In this document: positions 6,818-14,324 of the stretch, piece by piece
Layout: each line of letters starts with the position of its first letter
Numbering within the stretch: the stretch's first letter is position 1
NCBI GenBank assembly: GCA_016839845.1
Contig: JAEOTL010000310.1
Span: forward strand, 1-25,794
DNA: 25,794 nt
Source of the DNA: Promethearchaeota archaeon
GTDB lineage: Archaea > Asgardarchaeota > Lokiarchaeia > Sigynarchaeales > SOKP01
Reading direction: 5' to 3'
The notes under the pieces: generated by a model
The model's input: the letters and a program-made list of their open reading frames with translations, nothing else
Databases searched by the model: none
What the model was told of the DNA's origin: nothing
Made by a program: the position numbers and the translations under genes

Positions 6818-7633
6818 ATGTCTATTATCGGGATCGATCAAGATTTATGTTCAAAATGTAAAATCTGCTTTAAAGTATGTGATAGAAGGTATTTTCAAGA
6901 GGATTCATCAGGAAATATCGAGTACAAAAATCTTACCAATAGTTGTAATTTTTGTGGACATTGCATTGCTGCGTGTCCTGAAAATGCAATAAGGCACAGT
7001 TTTAACTGGGAAGACGATACAGAGGCATATTCAGAACCGATGGTACCTTATGAAAAAACGATGCAATTACTAAGAATGAACCGTTCAACTAGAAATTATC
7101 AGAATAAAGAAGTTCCAAGAGAATTAATTGAAAAAGTATTCAATGCAATGAGGTATGCCCCAAGTAGTGGAAACACAAGATTATGGAAATATAAAGTCCT
7201 TTCCAATCCAGAAAAAATCGCAGAATTAGGGGATATAATATCCCAAACAATGTGGGGATATTGGGGATTTAATTCATATGAACAAGCAAAGAAATATTAT
7301 GAATCGATGGGAAGAGATACGATTTTTAATAAAGCCCCGATTGTGATAATTCTTTATTTCGAAAGAGCTGCTCCCAATAATACTATGTATGCGATCTGGG
7401 GTGCGGATACTGGTGTCGCTATCACATATGGTAGACTTGCTGCAGAGAGCCTTGGTTTAGGAACCTGTTGGATGAATGTTATTTTAGGTGCTATTACTTT
7501 AAGAAAAGAAGAGATTTTAAATATAATTGGAATTAAGGGACTTGTATTAGGAGCGATGACATTAGGTTATCCAGCAATCAAATATAGTAGGGCTACGCCA
7601 CGTGCACCGGTAGATGTAGAAGGATTAGAATAA
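6818..7633 (+). CDS. Ferredoxin-nitroreductase fusion protein
   Basis: This 271-residue flavoenzyme is typical of strict anaerobes. Residues 1-60 are a two-cluster ferredoxin domain with cysteines 11, 14, 17, 21 and 43, 46, 49, 53. Residues 75-271 are a nitroreductase fold that binds FMN: the family start motif NRSTRNYQNKEVP is followed by MRYAPSSGNTRLWKY, the dimer region around WGADTGVAITYGRLAAESLGLGTCW is present, and the end reads LGAMTLGYP. The protein likely moves electrons from ferredoxin to FMN for reduction of nitro or quinone-like substrates. A TTG at 6761 is in frame, but the ATG at 6818 starts right before the first ferredoxin strand and is preferred. It converges on the DinB-like gene with a 14-base gap. 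Confidence 0.92.
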   Translation: MSIIGIDQDLCSKCKICFKVCDRRYFQEDSSGNIEYKNLTNSCNFCGHCIAACPENAIRHSFNWEDDTEAYSEPMVPYEKTMQLLRMNRSTRNYQNKEVPRELIEKVFNAMRYAPSSGNTRLWKYKVLSNPEKIAELGDIISQTMWGYWGFNSYEQAKKYYESMGRDTIFNKAPIVIILYFERAAPNNTMYAIWGADTGVAITYGRLAAESLGLGTCWMNVILGAITLRKEEILNIIGIKGLVLGAMTLGYPAIKYSRATPRAPVDVEGLE

Positions 7634-7647
7634 TATCCTAAATTTTC

Positions 7648-8172
7648 TTAACAAGGAGAATCTAACTCATCTTCCAGCAATGCTCGTAAGAGCTGAATTT
7701 TTCCATAATGCAGTGCTGTATGGGAAGCAGTTATAAAAAGCCAATGGGATATACTCAATGGTTCTTCTACTGACTCAACTATAGAATAAAATTCCTCATC
7801 GTTAAGGGAAGCAATGAACTTTCGACTTTGATTACGCACTTCAGTAGCCCACTCTAAAACATTCTCTACTGAATCGATTGATTTGCGGATCTCATCAATT
7901 GGCCACCAATCTGTGCCAAAAATTTCATAACCTGGAGGGATAATAGTGGTTTTTAGTTTTTGAATAATATGTCCTATATGAAATCGTTCACGATGAGCTA
8001 TATGCCCTACGTGCCAAATTAATGGTAGTTTCTTAGGATCTGGTACCCAAAACAATTGCTCCTCAGACAATCCATATATAATCCAGGCATAATGTGAATA
8101 CCAAAAACCCTCCGGAGGTTTTTTTTTAAGATCACCAAACATCCATAAGGCTACTTTTTTTAGTTCTGACAT
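7648..8172 (-). CDS. DinB-like metal-binding four-helix protein
   Basis: This 174-residue protein resembles the DinB/YfiT superfamily of four-helix bundles that hold a metal through three histidines. Candidate ligands are in HVGHIAHRERFHIGH (residues about 54-68) and in TASHTALHYGKIQLLRALL near the end. Long helices and a Trp-rich loop (GTDWWPID) lie between. Members act as thiol-dependent transferases, for example with bacillithiol or mycothiol, or have no known role; no substrate can be inferred here. A strong AAGGAGGGATCA site is immediately before the ATG. It lies downstream of the flavoprotein gene on the same strand, 113 bases away, and may have its own promoter. Confidence 0.85.
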   Translation of the reverse strand: MSELKKVALWMFGDLKKKPPEGFWYSHYAWIIYGLSEEQLFWVPDPKKLPLIWHVGHIAHRERFHIGHIIQKLKTTIIPPGYEIFGTDWWPIDEIRKSIDSVENVLEWATEVRNQSRKFIASLNDEEFYSIVESVEEPLSISHWLFITASHTALHYGKIQLLRALLEDELDSPC

Positions 8173-8285
8173 TGATCCCTCCTTGTTAGACTTTTAATTT
8201 TGTATTGTTTTTCCTTAGTGGGTGAGTCCTTAGAAGTTTATGTCATCTGTAAAAACTGATTTATTCTAAGATTTTTTACACTGGA

Positions 8286-8834
8286 TTAATTGTCGTTCTT
8301 TGCCGCTTCCTTTCCAGCTTTACGGGCTTTTTCTATTAAATTAGCATCATTCTTAACATCCCCACGACGATTAAAGCCAGGAGCAAGCACTTTCTCAACC
8401 AATTCAATATTTAAATAACTAAAAACATCCTCTAATAGACCTGTTGTATGTCGAGCATATGTTTCACTCCCCCCACCTAATGGAACAACCATTATAACTC
8501 GTTTCCCCTTGAATTCTTGGTGCTTTGGGTGATACCATCGATCTAAAAAAGCTTTAAACTGTGCTGTAGGGCCCCACCAATAGACGGGAGTACCTAATAT
8601 CCAAAGATCGCTCTCTAACATCTTATCTAGTAACTCCGTCATGTCATCTTTTTGAGCACATTGACCTGTTTTATAACAACTATTACACGCTTGACATGGC
8701 TTTATCTCTAACTTATTCAAGATAATTTTTTCTGTTGATGCACCGGCTTCTGCAGCACCAGCCAACACTTCATCTACTAAAGTATCAGTATTCCCACCAA
8801 TTCGAGGAGAACCCACAATTCCTAAAACTTGCAT
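8286..8834 (-). CDS. Iron-sulfur flavoprotein-like NAD(P)H-dependent FMN reductase
   Basis: This 182-residue protein has a flavodoxin-like fold. The FMN phosphate loop GSPRIGGNTDTL is at residues 8-19, and the second FMN-contact region LGTPVYWWGPTAQFKAFLDR is in the middle. Between them a compact cluster motif, C47-x2-C50-x2-C53-x5-C59, matches the spacing of the archaeal iron-sulfur flavoprotein (Isf) 4Fe-4S site. Isf in methanogens transfers electrons from ferredoxin and can detoxify oxygen or peroxide. A related role in anaerobic redox balance is likely; the exact substrate is unknown. It is transcribed divergently from the S9 peptidase gene through a shared AT-rich promoter. Confidence 0.9.
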   Translation of the reverse strand: MQVLGIVGSPRIGGNTDTLVDEVLAGAAEAGASTEKIILNKLEIKPCQACNSCYKTGQCAQKDDMTELLDKMLESDLWILGTPVYWWGPTAQFKAFLDRWYHPKHQEFKGKRVIMVVPLGGGSETYARHTTGLLEDVFSYLNIELVEKVLAPGFNRRGDVKNDANLIEKARKAGKEAAKNDN

Positions 8835-8854
8835 AATTCAAAAAAGAGCAAAAC

Positions 8855-8880
8855 AATATATAAATTTTTATAAAAAATTG
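8855..8880. promoter_or_regulatory. Divergent promoter region (flavoprotein / S9 peptidase)
   Basis: The AATATATAAAT core (8855-8865) is nearly self-complementary. Read on the minus strand it is a TATA element about 25 bases before the ATG at 8834. On the plus strand, TTTTTATAAAA (about 8866-8876) lies about 25 bases before the ATG at 8895. Both messages would have little or no leader. Confidence 0.5.
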
Positions 8881-8894
8881 CATTGTTAGTTTTT

Positions 8895-10733
8895 ATGAGC
8901 GATATTTATCTAGATAATCTGATGACATTACCAATTATGTGGAATGCCACACTTTCTCCAGATGGGAAGAGAATTGTGTTTAGCTGGCAAAATGTTCATC
9001 CCAATGTGGACGTTTTTTATACTTCCCTTAATGATCCATCTGGTCCAGTTGCCCTTTCGAAAACTCCGGAAGCTACATTGTTCGCAAGCTTTTATCCAAA
9101 CAGTCAGGCCATCATTGTAGGGGAAGATAAAAACAGAAATGAACGCGTTAGGTTATTTAAAATTAATTTCGCTGAACCGGAGAACATGATTCCCCTCACA
9201 ATGGAAGATCCTCCTTTTTTTATCAGGGGTGGTAGAATTCATCCAAATGAAAAATGGCTGGTTTATGGGGCAAATTATAATTTTGCTTCAAAACAGGAGA
9301 TCGAACCTACCTGGGTATATCGTCACGATTTAATAAATCAAGAAATTATGGTTTTAGCAAAACCAATTAAGCCAGCTTGGGTTTTACCAAAACTTTCTCA
9401 AGCGGGAAATAATATCCTCTATAACAGAAAGGAACTCCACCCAAAAGGAGATCAAATCTGGATGGTTGATATTGAAGGGAATGACGATTTTGAGATATTA
9501 AACTTTGGGGAAAAAGCAAGAATAAGGGCTTCTTGGCTCCAGGATAGTAAGAGAATAGCATTCTTAACTGATACTAAAAAGAACAAAATGCAGAAATATT
9601 ATTCAGTAGGTTTTTTTGATATCAAAACAAACGAAATAGAGTGGATAATTGATGACCCCTCTAGAAATATTGAATTTTTGGGCGTCCCTAAGAACAGTGA
9701 CCATTTAATTATCTCAGAAATCAAGAAGGCAAAGCTGAGAGCTTCGATACTCGATTTAAAAACAAGAGAAGAAATGATCTTACCTGACATAAGAGGAACT
9801 TTAATTCCTATTGGAACAGTTCCACCAGAAGAATGGGTGGGCATCTATTATTCTTCTACTCATCCGCCTGATCTTGTTAGGTTTAAGCGGGAATCTATTA
9901 AACCCGATAACTTCGTTTCTTTAATTAATGTATGGGATCTCACTAGAATAAATAAAAATGACCTTACTCCAGCGGTAGGTTTTGAATGGAAAGCAAATGA
10001 TGGATTGAACATTCATGGTTGGCTTTACACACCGACCGAAACTAATGGGAAAACAATTGTGTACGTGCACGGAGGACCGACTGATCATTCCAGTGATATG
10101 ATTTATCCGGAACTTCAATATTATGCACATCGAGGTTTTACAGTATTGGATCCGAATTACAGGGGATCAACTGGTTACGGTGTGGAATTCGAAGATCTTA
10201 TCAGAGAAAAGGGATGGGGTGAGGATGAGCAACGAGATATCTGGGATGGAATTGATGCATTATTTCAGCAAAATATTGCTGTTAAGGGTAAGGTCGGCAT
10301 AACCGGTACAAGTTATGGGGGATATTCTGCATGGTTTGGAATAACGAAAGCACCAAAAGAAATAATTGCTGCTGCTGTTCCAATATGCGGGATGACAGAT
10401 TTAATCGTTGATTACGAAACTACAAGACCTGACTTGCGACCGTATAGTGAAGAAATGCTTGGGGGGACACCGGATCAAATTCCAGAAGTATATTATACGA
10501 AATCTCCTATAAATTTTGTGCAAAACATCAAGGGGAAATTACTTGTGATACAAGGAGCAAATGATCCTAACGTGACGCCCAAGAACGTCGAAGAAGTCAG
10601 AAAAAAACTAGGAGAACATAAAATCGACTATGATGAGTACATATTTGAGGATGAGGGTCATGGTATTGTTAAAACAAAAAATCAGAAGATTTTATTCAAG
10701 AAGATTGCTGATTTTTTTGATGACGCATTATAA
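8895..10733 (+). CDS. S9-family serine peptidase (prolyl oligopeptidase / acylaminoacyl-peptidase type)
   Basis: This 612-residue cytoplasmic peptidase has the S9 two-domain plan. Residues 1-360 form a beta-propeller with WD-like blades, for example TLSPDGKRIVFSW near the start and ASWLQDSKRIAFLTD. The alpha/beta-hydrolase domain begins at VGFEWKANDGLNIHGWLYTP. The catalytic triad is visible: Ser473 in GTSYGGYSAW, Asp557 in VIQGANDPNVTP and His589 in EDEGHG. The oxyanion region has VYVHGGP, and NYRGSTGYG is the typical family motif. No signal peptide is present. A TTG at 8883 is in frame, but the ATG at 8895 is favoured by its distance from a TATA element. Likely roles are peptide turnover or removal of blocked N-terminal residues. 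Its stop codon overlaps the stop of the convergent neighbour. Confidence 0.94.
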   Translation: MSDIYLDNLMTLPIMWNATLSPDGKRIVFSWQNVHPNVDVFYTSLNDPSGPVALSKTPEATLFASFYPNSQAIIVGEDKNRNERVRLFKINFAEPENMIPLTMEDPPFFIRGGRIHPNEKWLVYGANYNFASKQEIEPTWVYRHDLINQEIMVLAKPIKPAWVLPKLSQAGNNILYNRKELHPKGDQIWMVDIEGNDDFEILNFGEKARIRASWLQDSKRIAFLTDTKKNKMQKYYSVGFFDIKTNEIEWIIDDPSRNIEFLGVPKNSDHLIISEIKKAKLRASILDLKTREEMILPDIRGTLIPIGTVPPEEWVGIYYSSTHPPDLVRFKRESIKPDNFVSLINVWDLTRINKNDLTPAVGFEWKANDGLNIHGWLYTPTETNGKTIVYVHGGPTDHSSDMIYPELQYYAHRGFTVLDPNYRGSTGYGVEFEDLIREKGWGEDEQRDIWDGIDALFQQNIAVKGKVGITGTSYGGYSAWFGITKAPKEIIAAAVPICGMTDLIVDYETTRPDLRPYSEEMLGGTPDQIPEVYYTKSPINFVQNIKGKLLVIQGANDPNVTPKNVEEVRKKLGEHKIDYDEYIFEDEGHGIVKTKNQKILFKKIADFFDDAL

Positions 10734-11414
10734 TTGTTCATAGTCGAAGAGAAATGCCTTTCCTTTTTTGCCAACCACTTTAAGAATCCCCATTTTTCTT
10801 AAACAGTAGCTCATTTTACGGGCAAAATGTACAGATTTTTTAAGAGATTTTGCCAGATCCATATTTGTAAAGGGTGTCCTCAAATCAATAGGTTTTAACA
10901 TAAGAAAATCAACAGGTGTGTAAAATTCCCTTCTTTCCAGTATTCGAACTAACCTTCTATCACTAATACTCCACCCTTTTCTTCTCCAACCTCCTTTCCA
11001 ATCATTTACTTGAATTTCTTCTATTTGAGTTAAGAGGAGTTCTATTGTAAAATTAGGATTCGAAATAATTTCAGGGATTCGTATAAGTTCTTCGAAAATG
11101 TCAATATAGGAACCATGTTTTGGGGATAACCTGTTCCGAATCTCATCACCCGATCGTAGATCTATATATCGTATCCATTTATCCTTTATAATCGGATACA
11201 CTAACCTCACAGGATGGGTTATTACTAAATTTTCAAGTTTTCTTTTTATAGCTGAGAAATTTTTCGTTTGGATCTCTATTAAGGATCCATTGCGTACAAT
11301 ATCTATTATATAGTTATCAACTGGTTCTTCAATTTTATCCCCGGGTTCTTTATACCATTGTTTTAGAGCGGAATGAAATGAACTCTCTTTTAAGGTCCCG
11401 ATAAGATTAGACAT
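10728..11414 (-). CDS. Possible PD-(D/E)XK-like protein with C-terminal winged helix
   Basis: This 228-residue protein has two parts. Residues 1-85 show a helix with E10 and H14 (KESSFHSALKQWY), then E30-PVDNYIIDIV with D38, then LIEIQTKNF with E47-x-Q49, then H67 and VRLVYPI. The order Glu, Asp, Glu-x-Gln on adjacent strands mimics a PD-(D/E)XK nuclease core with Gln in the Lys position. Residues 120-228 look like a winged-helix unit: TPVDFLMLKP, then TNMDLAKSLKKSVHFARKMSYCLRKMGIL, ending in VGKKGKAFLFDY. I recall similar archaeal proteins annotated only as DUFs. A DNA-related role is suggested, not shown. It shares a stop-codon palindrome with the S9 peptidase gene. Confidence 0.75.
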   Translation of the reverse strand: MSNLIGTLKESSFHSALKQWYKEPGDKIEEPVDNYIIDIVRNGSLIEIQTKNFSAIKRKLENLVITHPVRLVYPIIKDKWIRYIDLRSGDEIRNRLSPKHGSYIDIFEELIRIPEIISNPNFTIELLLTQIEEIQVNDWKGGWRRKGWSISDRRLVRILERREFYTPVDFLMLKPIDLRTPFTNMDLAKSLKKSVHFARKMSYCLRKMGILKVVGKKGKAFLFDYEQL

Positions 11415-11544
11415 ATTGTTTGTAATTGATTCGTTAGGAATAAGTAGATACCTTACAATTCATATTAAAAAAGGCAGTAATATCGAGAGATTATTGAATT
11501 ATTAAAGAAAGACAAATCTAATGATAAAAAGATTTTTGATCTTG

Positions 11545-12258
11545 TTAAAGAAATTGTAGCAGTTCAGGTAATTTCTTTATACTTCTCACGCTCTCTAACG
11601 AAGGCCTACTGTACAGATTAAAGTGAACAGGAGTCATCCCGACTTTCATTGCCATTTTAACATCTAAATCCAAATTGTCTCCCACATGTAATATCTTTTT
11701 AGGATCATCAGTCTCCATAGCATCTAAAGCAATCTGATAAACTTCTATATGAGTTTTGTTATATCCATAATCTTGGGTATGAATAAAGATCTCAAAAAAT
11801 TCAAAAATTTGCAATTCTTTCAGTTTTAGCTGACATCTCTCACGATCAGCATGGGTGTGCAGTCCAATCTTGATATTTTTAGCTTTAATTTGTGCCAAAG
11901 TTTCCCTGCTCCCCGGATACAACCGGTAGGACTCAAGAAAATGCTCATTGAATTCTTCACTAATAATTTCACTAGTTCCTTCGGTATTTACACCCATTTT
12001 ATCAAGAACAAACGAATTAAGATAATCCCAATCTTCCTGCGAAAAATTCATATAACTCTTGTCTAACTTATCAGCTTCATCCCATTGCTTTTGCATCCCT
12101 TCCCATATTCTGGGATCATCATATTTAATTTCTTTTCCTAACTTTTTGGCAATTCTTGACCATGTATTAAAAACAGCATAATTAGAATCAATTAGAGTAC
12201 CAAAAAAGTCGAAGTATACCCCAATAATATCTGTTGTCATATATGCACCTCTATTCAT
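11545..12258 (-). CDS. HAD-superfamily hydrolase (haloacid dehalogenase-like phosphatase)
   Basis: This 237-residue protein carries the four HAD motifs. Motif I is FDFFGTLID with nucleophile D17 and Phe in place of the second Asp. Motif II is in IGLHTHAD, motif III is Lys in YGYNKTHIEVYQIA, and motif IV is HVGDNLDLDVKMAMKVGM. A helical cap lies between motifs I and II, as in subclass I phosphatases and haloacid dehalogenases. Loss of the second motif-I Asp is common in the dehalogenase-like group, so phosphatase activity is not certain. Its ATG overlaps the TGA of the DUF3795 gene (ATGA), so the two are translationally coupled; a GAGGTG site precedes a second ATG at 12240. The likely operon head is the polyamine synthase-decarboxylase fusion. 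Confidence 0.88.
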   Translation of the reverse strand: MNRGAYMTTDIIGVYFDFFGTLIDSNYAVFNTWSRIAKKLGKEIKYDDPRIWEGMQKQWDEADKLDKSYMNFSQEDWDYLNSFVLDKMGVNTEGTSEIISEEFNEHFLESYRLYPGSRETLAQIKAKNIKIGLHTHADRERCQLKLKELQIFEFFEIFIHTQDYGYNKTHIEVYQIALDAMETDDPKKILHVGDNLDLDVKMAMKVGMTPVHFNLYSRPSLESVRSIKKLPELLQFL

Positions 12259-12734
12259 CTAGGGATTTGACATTTCCCAGATCTAACATCTGTATAGCAA
12301 AACCCATCCCGTCTTCGAAATTCTTGCTCTTTGATCCATTCCTCTACTCCGAGTTCTTTCAGTCTTTGCCCATCAAATAATAATGTTCCCTCACTTTTCG
12401 CAAAGAGTTTAATTTTATCGCATGGATATTCACTACAAAAAGGACAAGCTTTAATTTCTTTTTCTTTAGCACATTTTCTTATCCCGCAGAACGGGGCCCC
12501 ACATTTATCAGTTTTACAACATTTATCCTCTTCTACATTTATTAACGTATTAAGTAATGTCCAAAAGTCTCCAAATTCTTTAAACTGCTGACCCCATCCT
12601 TCGAAATCCTCTTTAACTAGGACCTTCTTTAATTCAGCGGCTCTTTTGGGAACATTCTGATGATTACCACATAACTTACAATATACACCACAATATGCGA
12701 GATAATCCTCATTTTCCATAGTTTTTACTATCAT
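12255..12734 (-). CDS. DUF3795 cysteine-rich protein (copy 1)
   Basis: This 159-residue protein fits DUF3795. It opens with YLAYCGVYCKLCG, the family's CG-x2-C-x2-C signature. A cysteine-rich centre (CCKTDKCGAPFCGIRKCAKEK, read in parts) and CPFCSEYPCDKIK follow, then LKELGVEEWIKEQE and a final CYTDVRSGKC. The many cysteines suggest a zinc or Fe-S site. DUF3795 has no known function. It begins 15 bases after the BpsA-AdoMetDC fusion gene and overlaps the HAD gene by four bases, so all three are likely one operon. A second ATG at 12719 is possible; neither start has a well-placed ribosome site. A second DUF3795 gene is at 21442-21870. Confidence 0.85.
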   Translation of the reverse strand: MIVKTMENEDYLAYCGVYCKLCGNHQNVPKRAAELKKVLVKEDFEGWGQQFKEFGDFWTLLNTLINVEEDKCCKTDKCGAPFCGIRKCAKEKEIKACPFCSEYPCDKIKLFAKSEGTLLFDGQRLKELGVEEWIKEQEFRRRDGFCYTDVRSGKCQIPR

Positions 12735-12749
12735 TCCTTTATATTTTAA

Positions 12750-14174
12750 CTAATCGAATTCAAGTAGTTCATACTTCATTGGTGTTTCCTTTCCCCGTTC
12801 TGCATAGAAGAAATCAGATTTCTCTGGATGTAAGTTCTTCTTTAAGAATGTTATAACTTCTAATCCCTTTGAAAATTCATCACATATGAATATATCAATA
12901 CTAATATATCCATGTTCTGGCCATGTGTGAATTGCAGCATGGCTTGTCTTCAATATTGCAACAGCACTAAATCCATAAGGTTGGTACTGATGCTGATATA
13001 CATCAAGAATCGTTAATCCTGCTGATATAAGAGAATCTAAAAAAATATTCTGAATTTTCTCATTCTCTAATAGAATTTCTTGTTCAGTAAAATGTAATTC
13101 TCCCATAAAGTGGAATCCAACAGGAAGATATTGAAATCTCTCCCTTGATTTAACTTCAGATGTGTAAATTGGACCAGTTGAAAGGTTAAAATTATATTTA
13201 CTACTCGGACTCTTTATTGAATGCAAGTAATAGAGATGGCTAAATTGCCCAATTATACTCGCACCTTTGTAATGGTTAAAATCAGGAATCATTTCGTTTA
13301 TAGTAAAGCCATGATCCAGTATTGAAAACTGCAATTTCTGCATTCCTTCGGGAGGTTTATTCCCAAAACTGAGAAGACAGGTCTTTCCAATTAATGGGTG
13401 AATTATGCCATCAATATTGATATTTGATTTTAAAACTTGACTTGCTCTTTTTAGAAATAATCTTAAACCTTCGTTGGTATAGGGAGGATCCATTACCACA
13501 ACATCAAATTTATTAAGGATTTCATTGGGGCATGGTTTTCTAAGATCATGGGGTAACACATTAAAATTGTTAATTGAGAGTTCCTCTACTGTTTTGGATA
13601 AATAGTCTAGAACTCTTTTATCTATATCCAGTACAGTAATCTCCTCTGCTAAATTAGTAAGTCCCACTGCCAGTGATATAAGATCATCGTCTCCTAAAAA
13701 AAGGATCTTTCTTCCCTCAATGTCTCCTTTTTTCAGTAAATAAAGTGTTTTTTTTATCACCGTTGAGAAGTCAGCATGGGATTGATCGAGAGCAAATTCT
13801 GGAGGAGGTCGGTTTTCGAGAAAGTTCTTAATAGTATGTAAATGTGAAAATTCAGTAGGTATTTCTTTAATGACACTTTCAAAGTCAACGGGGAGAGGAT
13901 CATATTCAAACTTTAAATTTAAGTTCGTCATTACCCATTCTCGCCCTTTCTTACCAAGAAAATTTTTTTTCTCAATAATACCCGCTTTAACCAGTTCATT
14001 TCTAGTAGCAGCAAGAGTGGGGATTGCGATACCTGTCTTTTGAGACACAATTTTGTTTTTCAAGGAAGGGAAGCGAAACATTGTCAATAGTACTAAGCGA
14101 ATCCCTTCAAAACCTTCAGCTAACTGCGCTCTTTCAGCTATTATTGTTAATTTTTTTTCTGCTTCTTCATTCAT
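12750..14174 (-). CDS. Fusion of branched-chain polyamine synthase (BpsA) and S-adenosylmethionine decarboxylase
   Basis: This 474-residue bifunctional enzyme should make and use aminopropyl groups for polyamines. Residues 20-85 form a winged-helix segment typical of BpsA. Residues 125-335 are the BpsA catalytic domain: DQSHADFST at 130-138, the GDDDL loop at 161-165, VLDID at 181-185 and DPPYT at 229-233. Residues 345-474 are a prokaryotic AdoMet decarboxylase. Its autocleavage serine is S411 (KTSHAAIHTWPE), with S403, H416 and C431 at the spacing of the proven catalytic residues in the Thermotoga enzyme; the usual Glu before the serine is Thr. Cleavage before S411 would yield a 410-residue chain carrying BpsA and a 64-residue pyruvoyl chain. 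BpsA makes N4-bis(aminopropyl)spermidine in thermophilic archaea. It heads a probable operon with DUF3795 and a HAD hydrolase. Confidence 0.93.
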   Translation of the reverse strand: MNEEAEKKLTIIAERAQLAEGFEGIRLVLLTMFRFPSLKNKIVSQKTGIAIPTLAATRNELVKAGIIEKKNFLGKKGREWVMTNLNLKFEYDPLPVDFESVIKEIPTEFSHLHTIKNFLENRPPPEFALDQSHADFSTVIKKTLYLLKKGDIEGRKILFLGDDDLISLAVGLTNLAEEITVLDIDKRVLDYLSKTVEELSINNFNVLPHDLRKPCPNEILNKFDVVVMDPPYTNEGLRLFLKRASQVLKSNINIDGIIHPLIGKTCLLSFGNKPPEGMQKLQFSILDHGFTINEMIPDFNHYKGASIIGQFSHLYYLHSIKSPSSKYNFNLSTGPIYTSEVKSRERFQYLPVGFHFMGELHFTEQEILLENEKIQNIFLDSLISAGLTILDVYQHQYQPYGFSAVAILKTSHAAIHTWPEHGYISIDIFICDEFSKGLEVITFLKKNLHPEKSDFFYAERGKETPMKYELLEFD

Positions 14175-14324
14175 TATCTTGGTGTTTATACTTCAATTTC
14201 TTGAATAATAATTTCCTTTCTTTTTTCTTTTTTATGATTATCCTGTTAAATATTTGATTTTTCAAAATATTCAAATAGCAATAAAAATGCTTTAATTTAT
14301 CACAAAAAGAAATTAATTTGGAAA

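Noticed and set aside
9367..9844. Minus-strand open frames inside the S9 peptidase gene
   Set aside because: They are shadows of a strongly supported gene with catalytic triad; no recognisable domains.
14024..14257. Plus-strand 77-residue frame overlapping the start of the BpsA-AdoMetDC gene
   Set aside because: Leu/Phe-rich translation of the AT-rich divergent promoter and antisense coding bases; no initiation signal.
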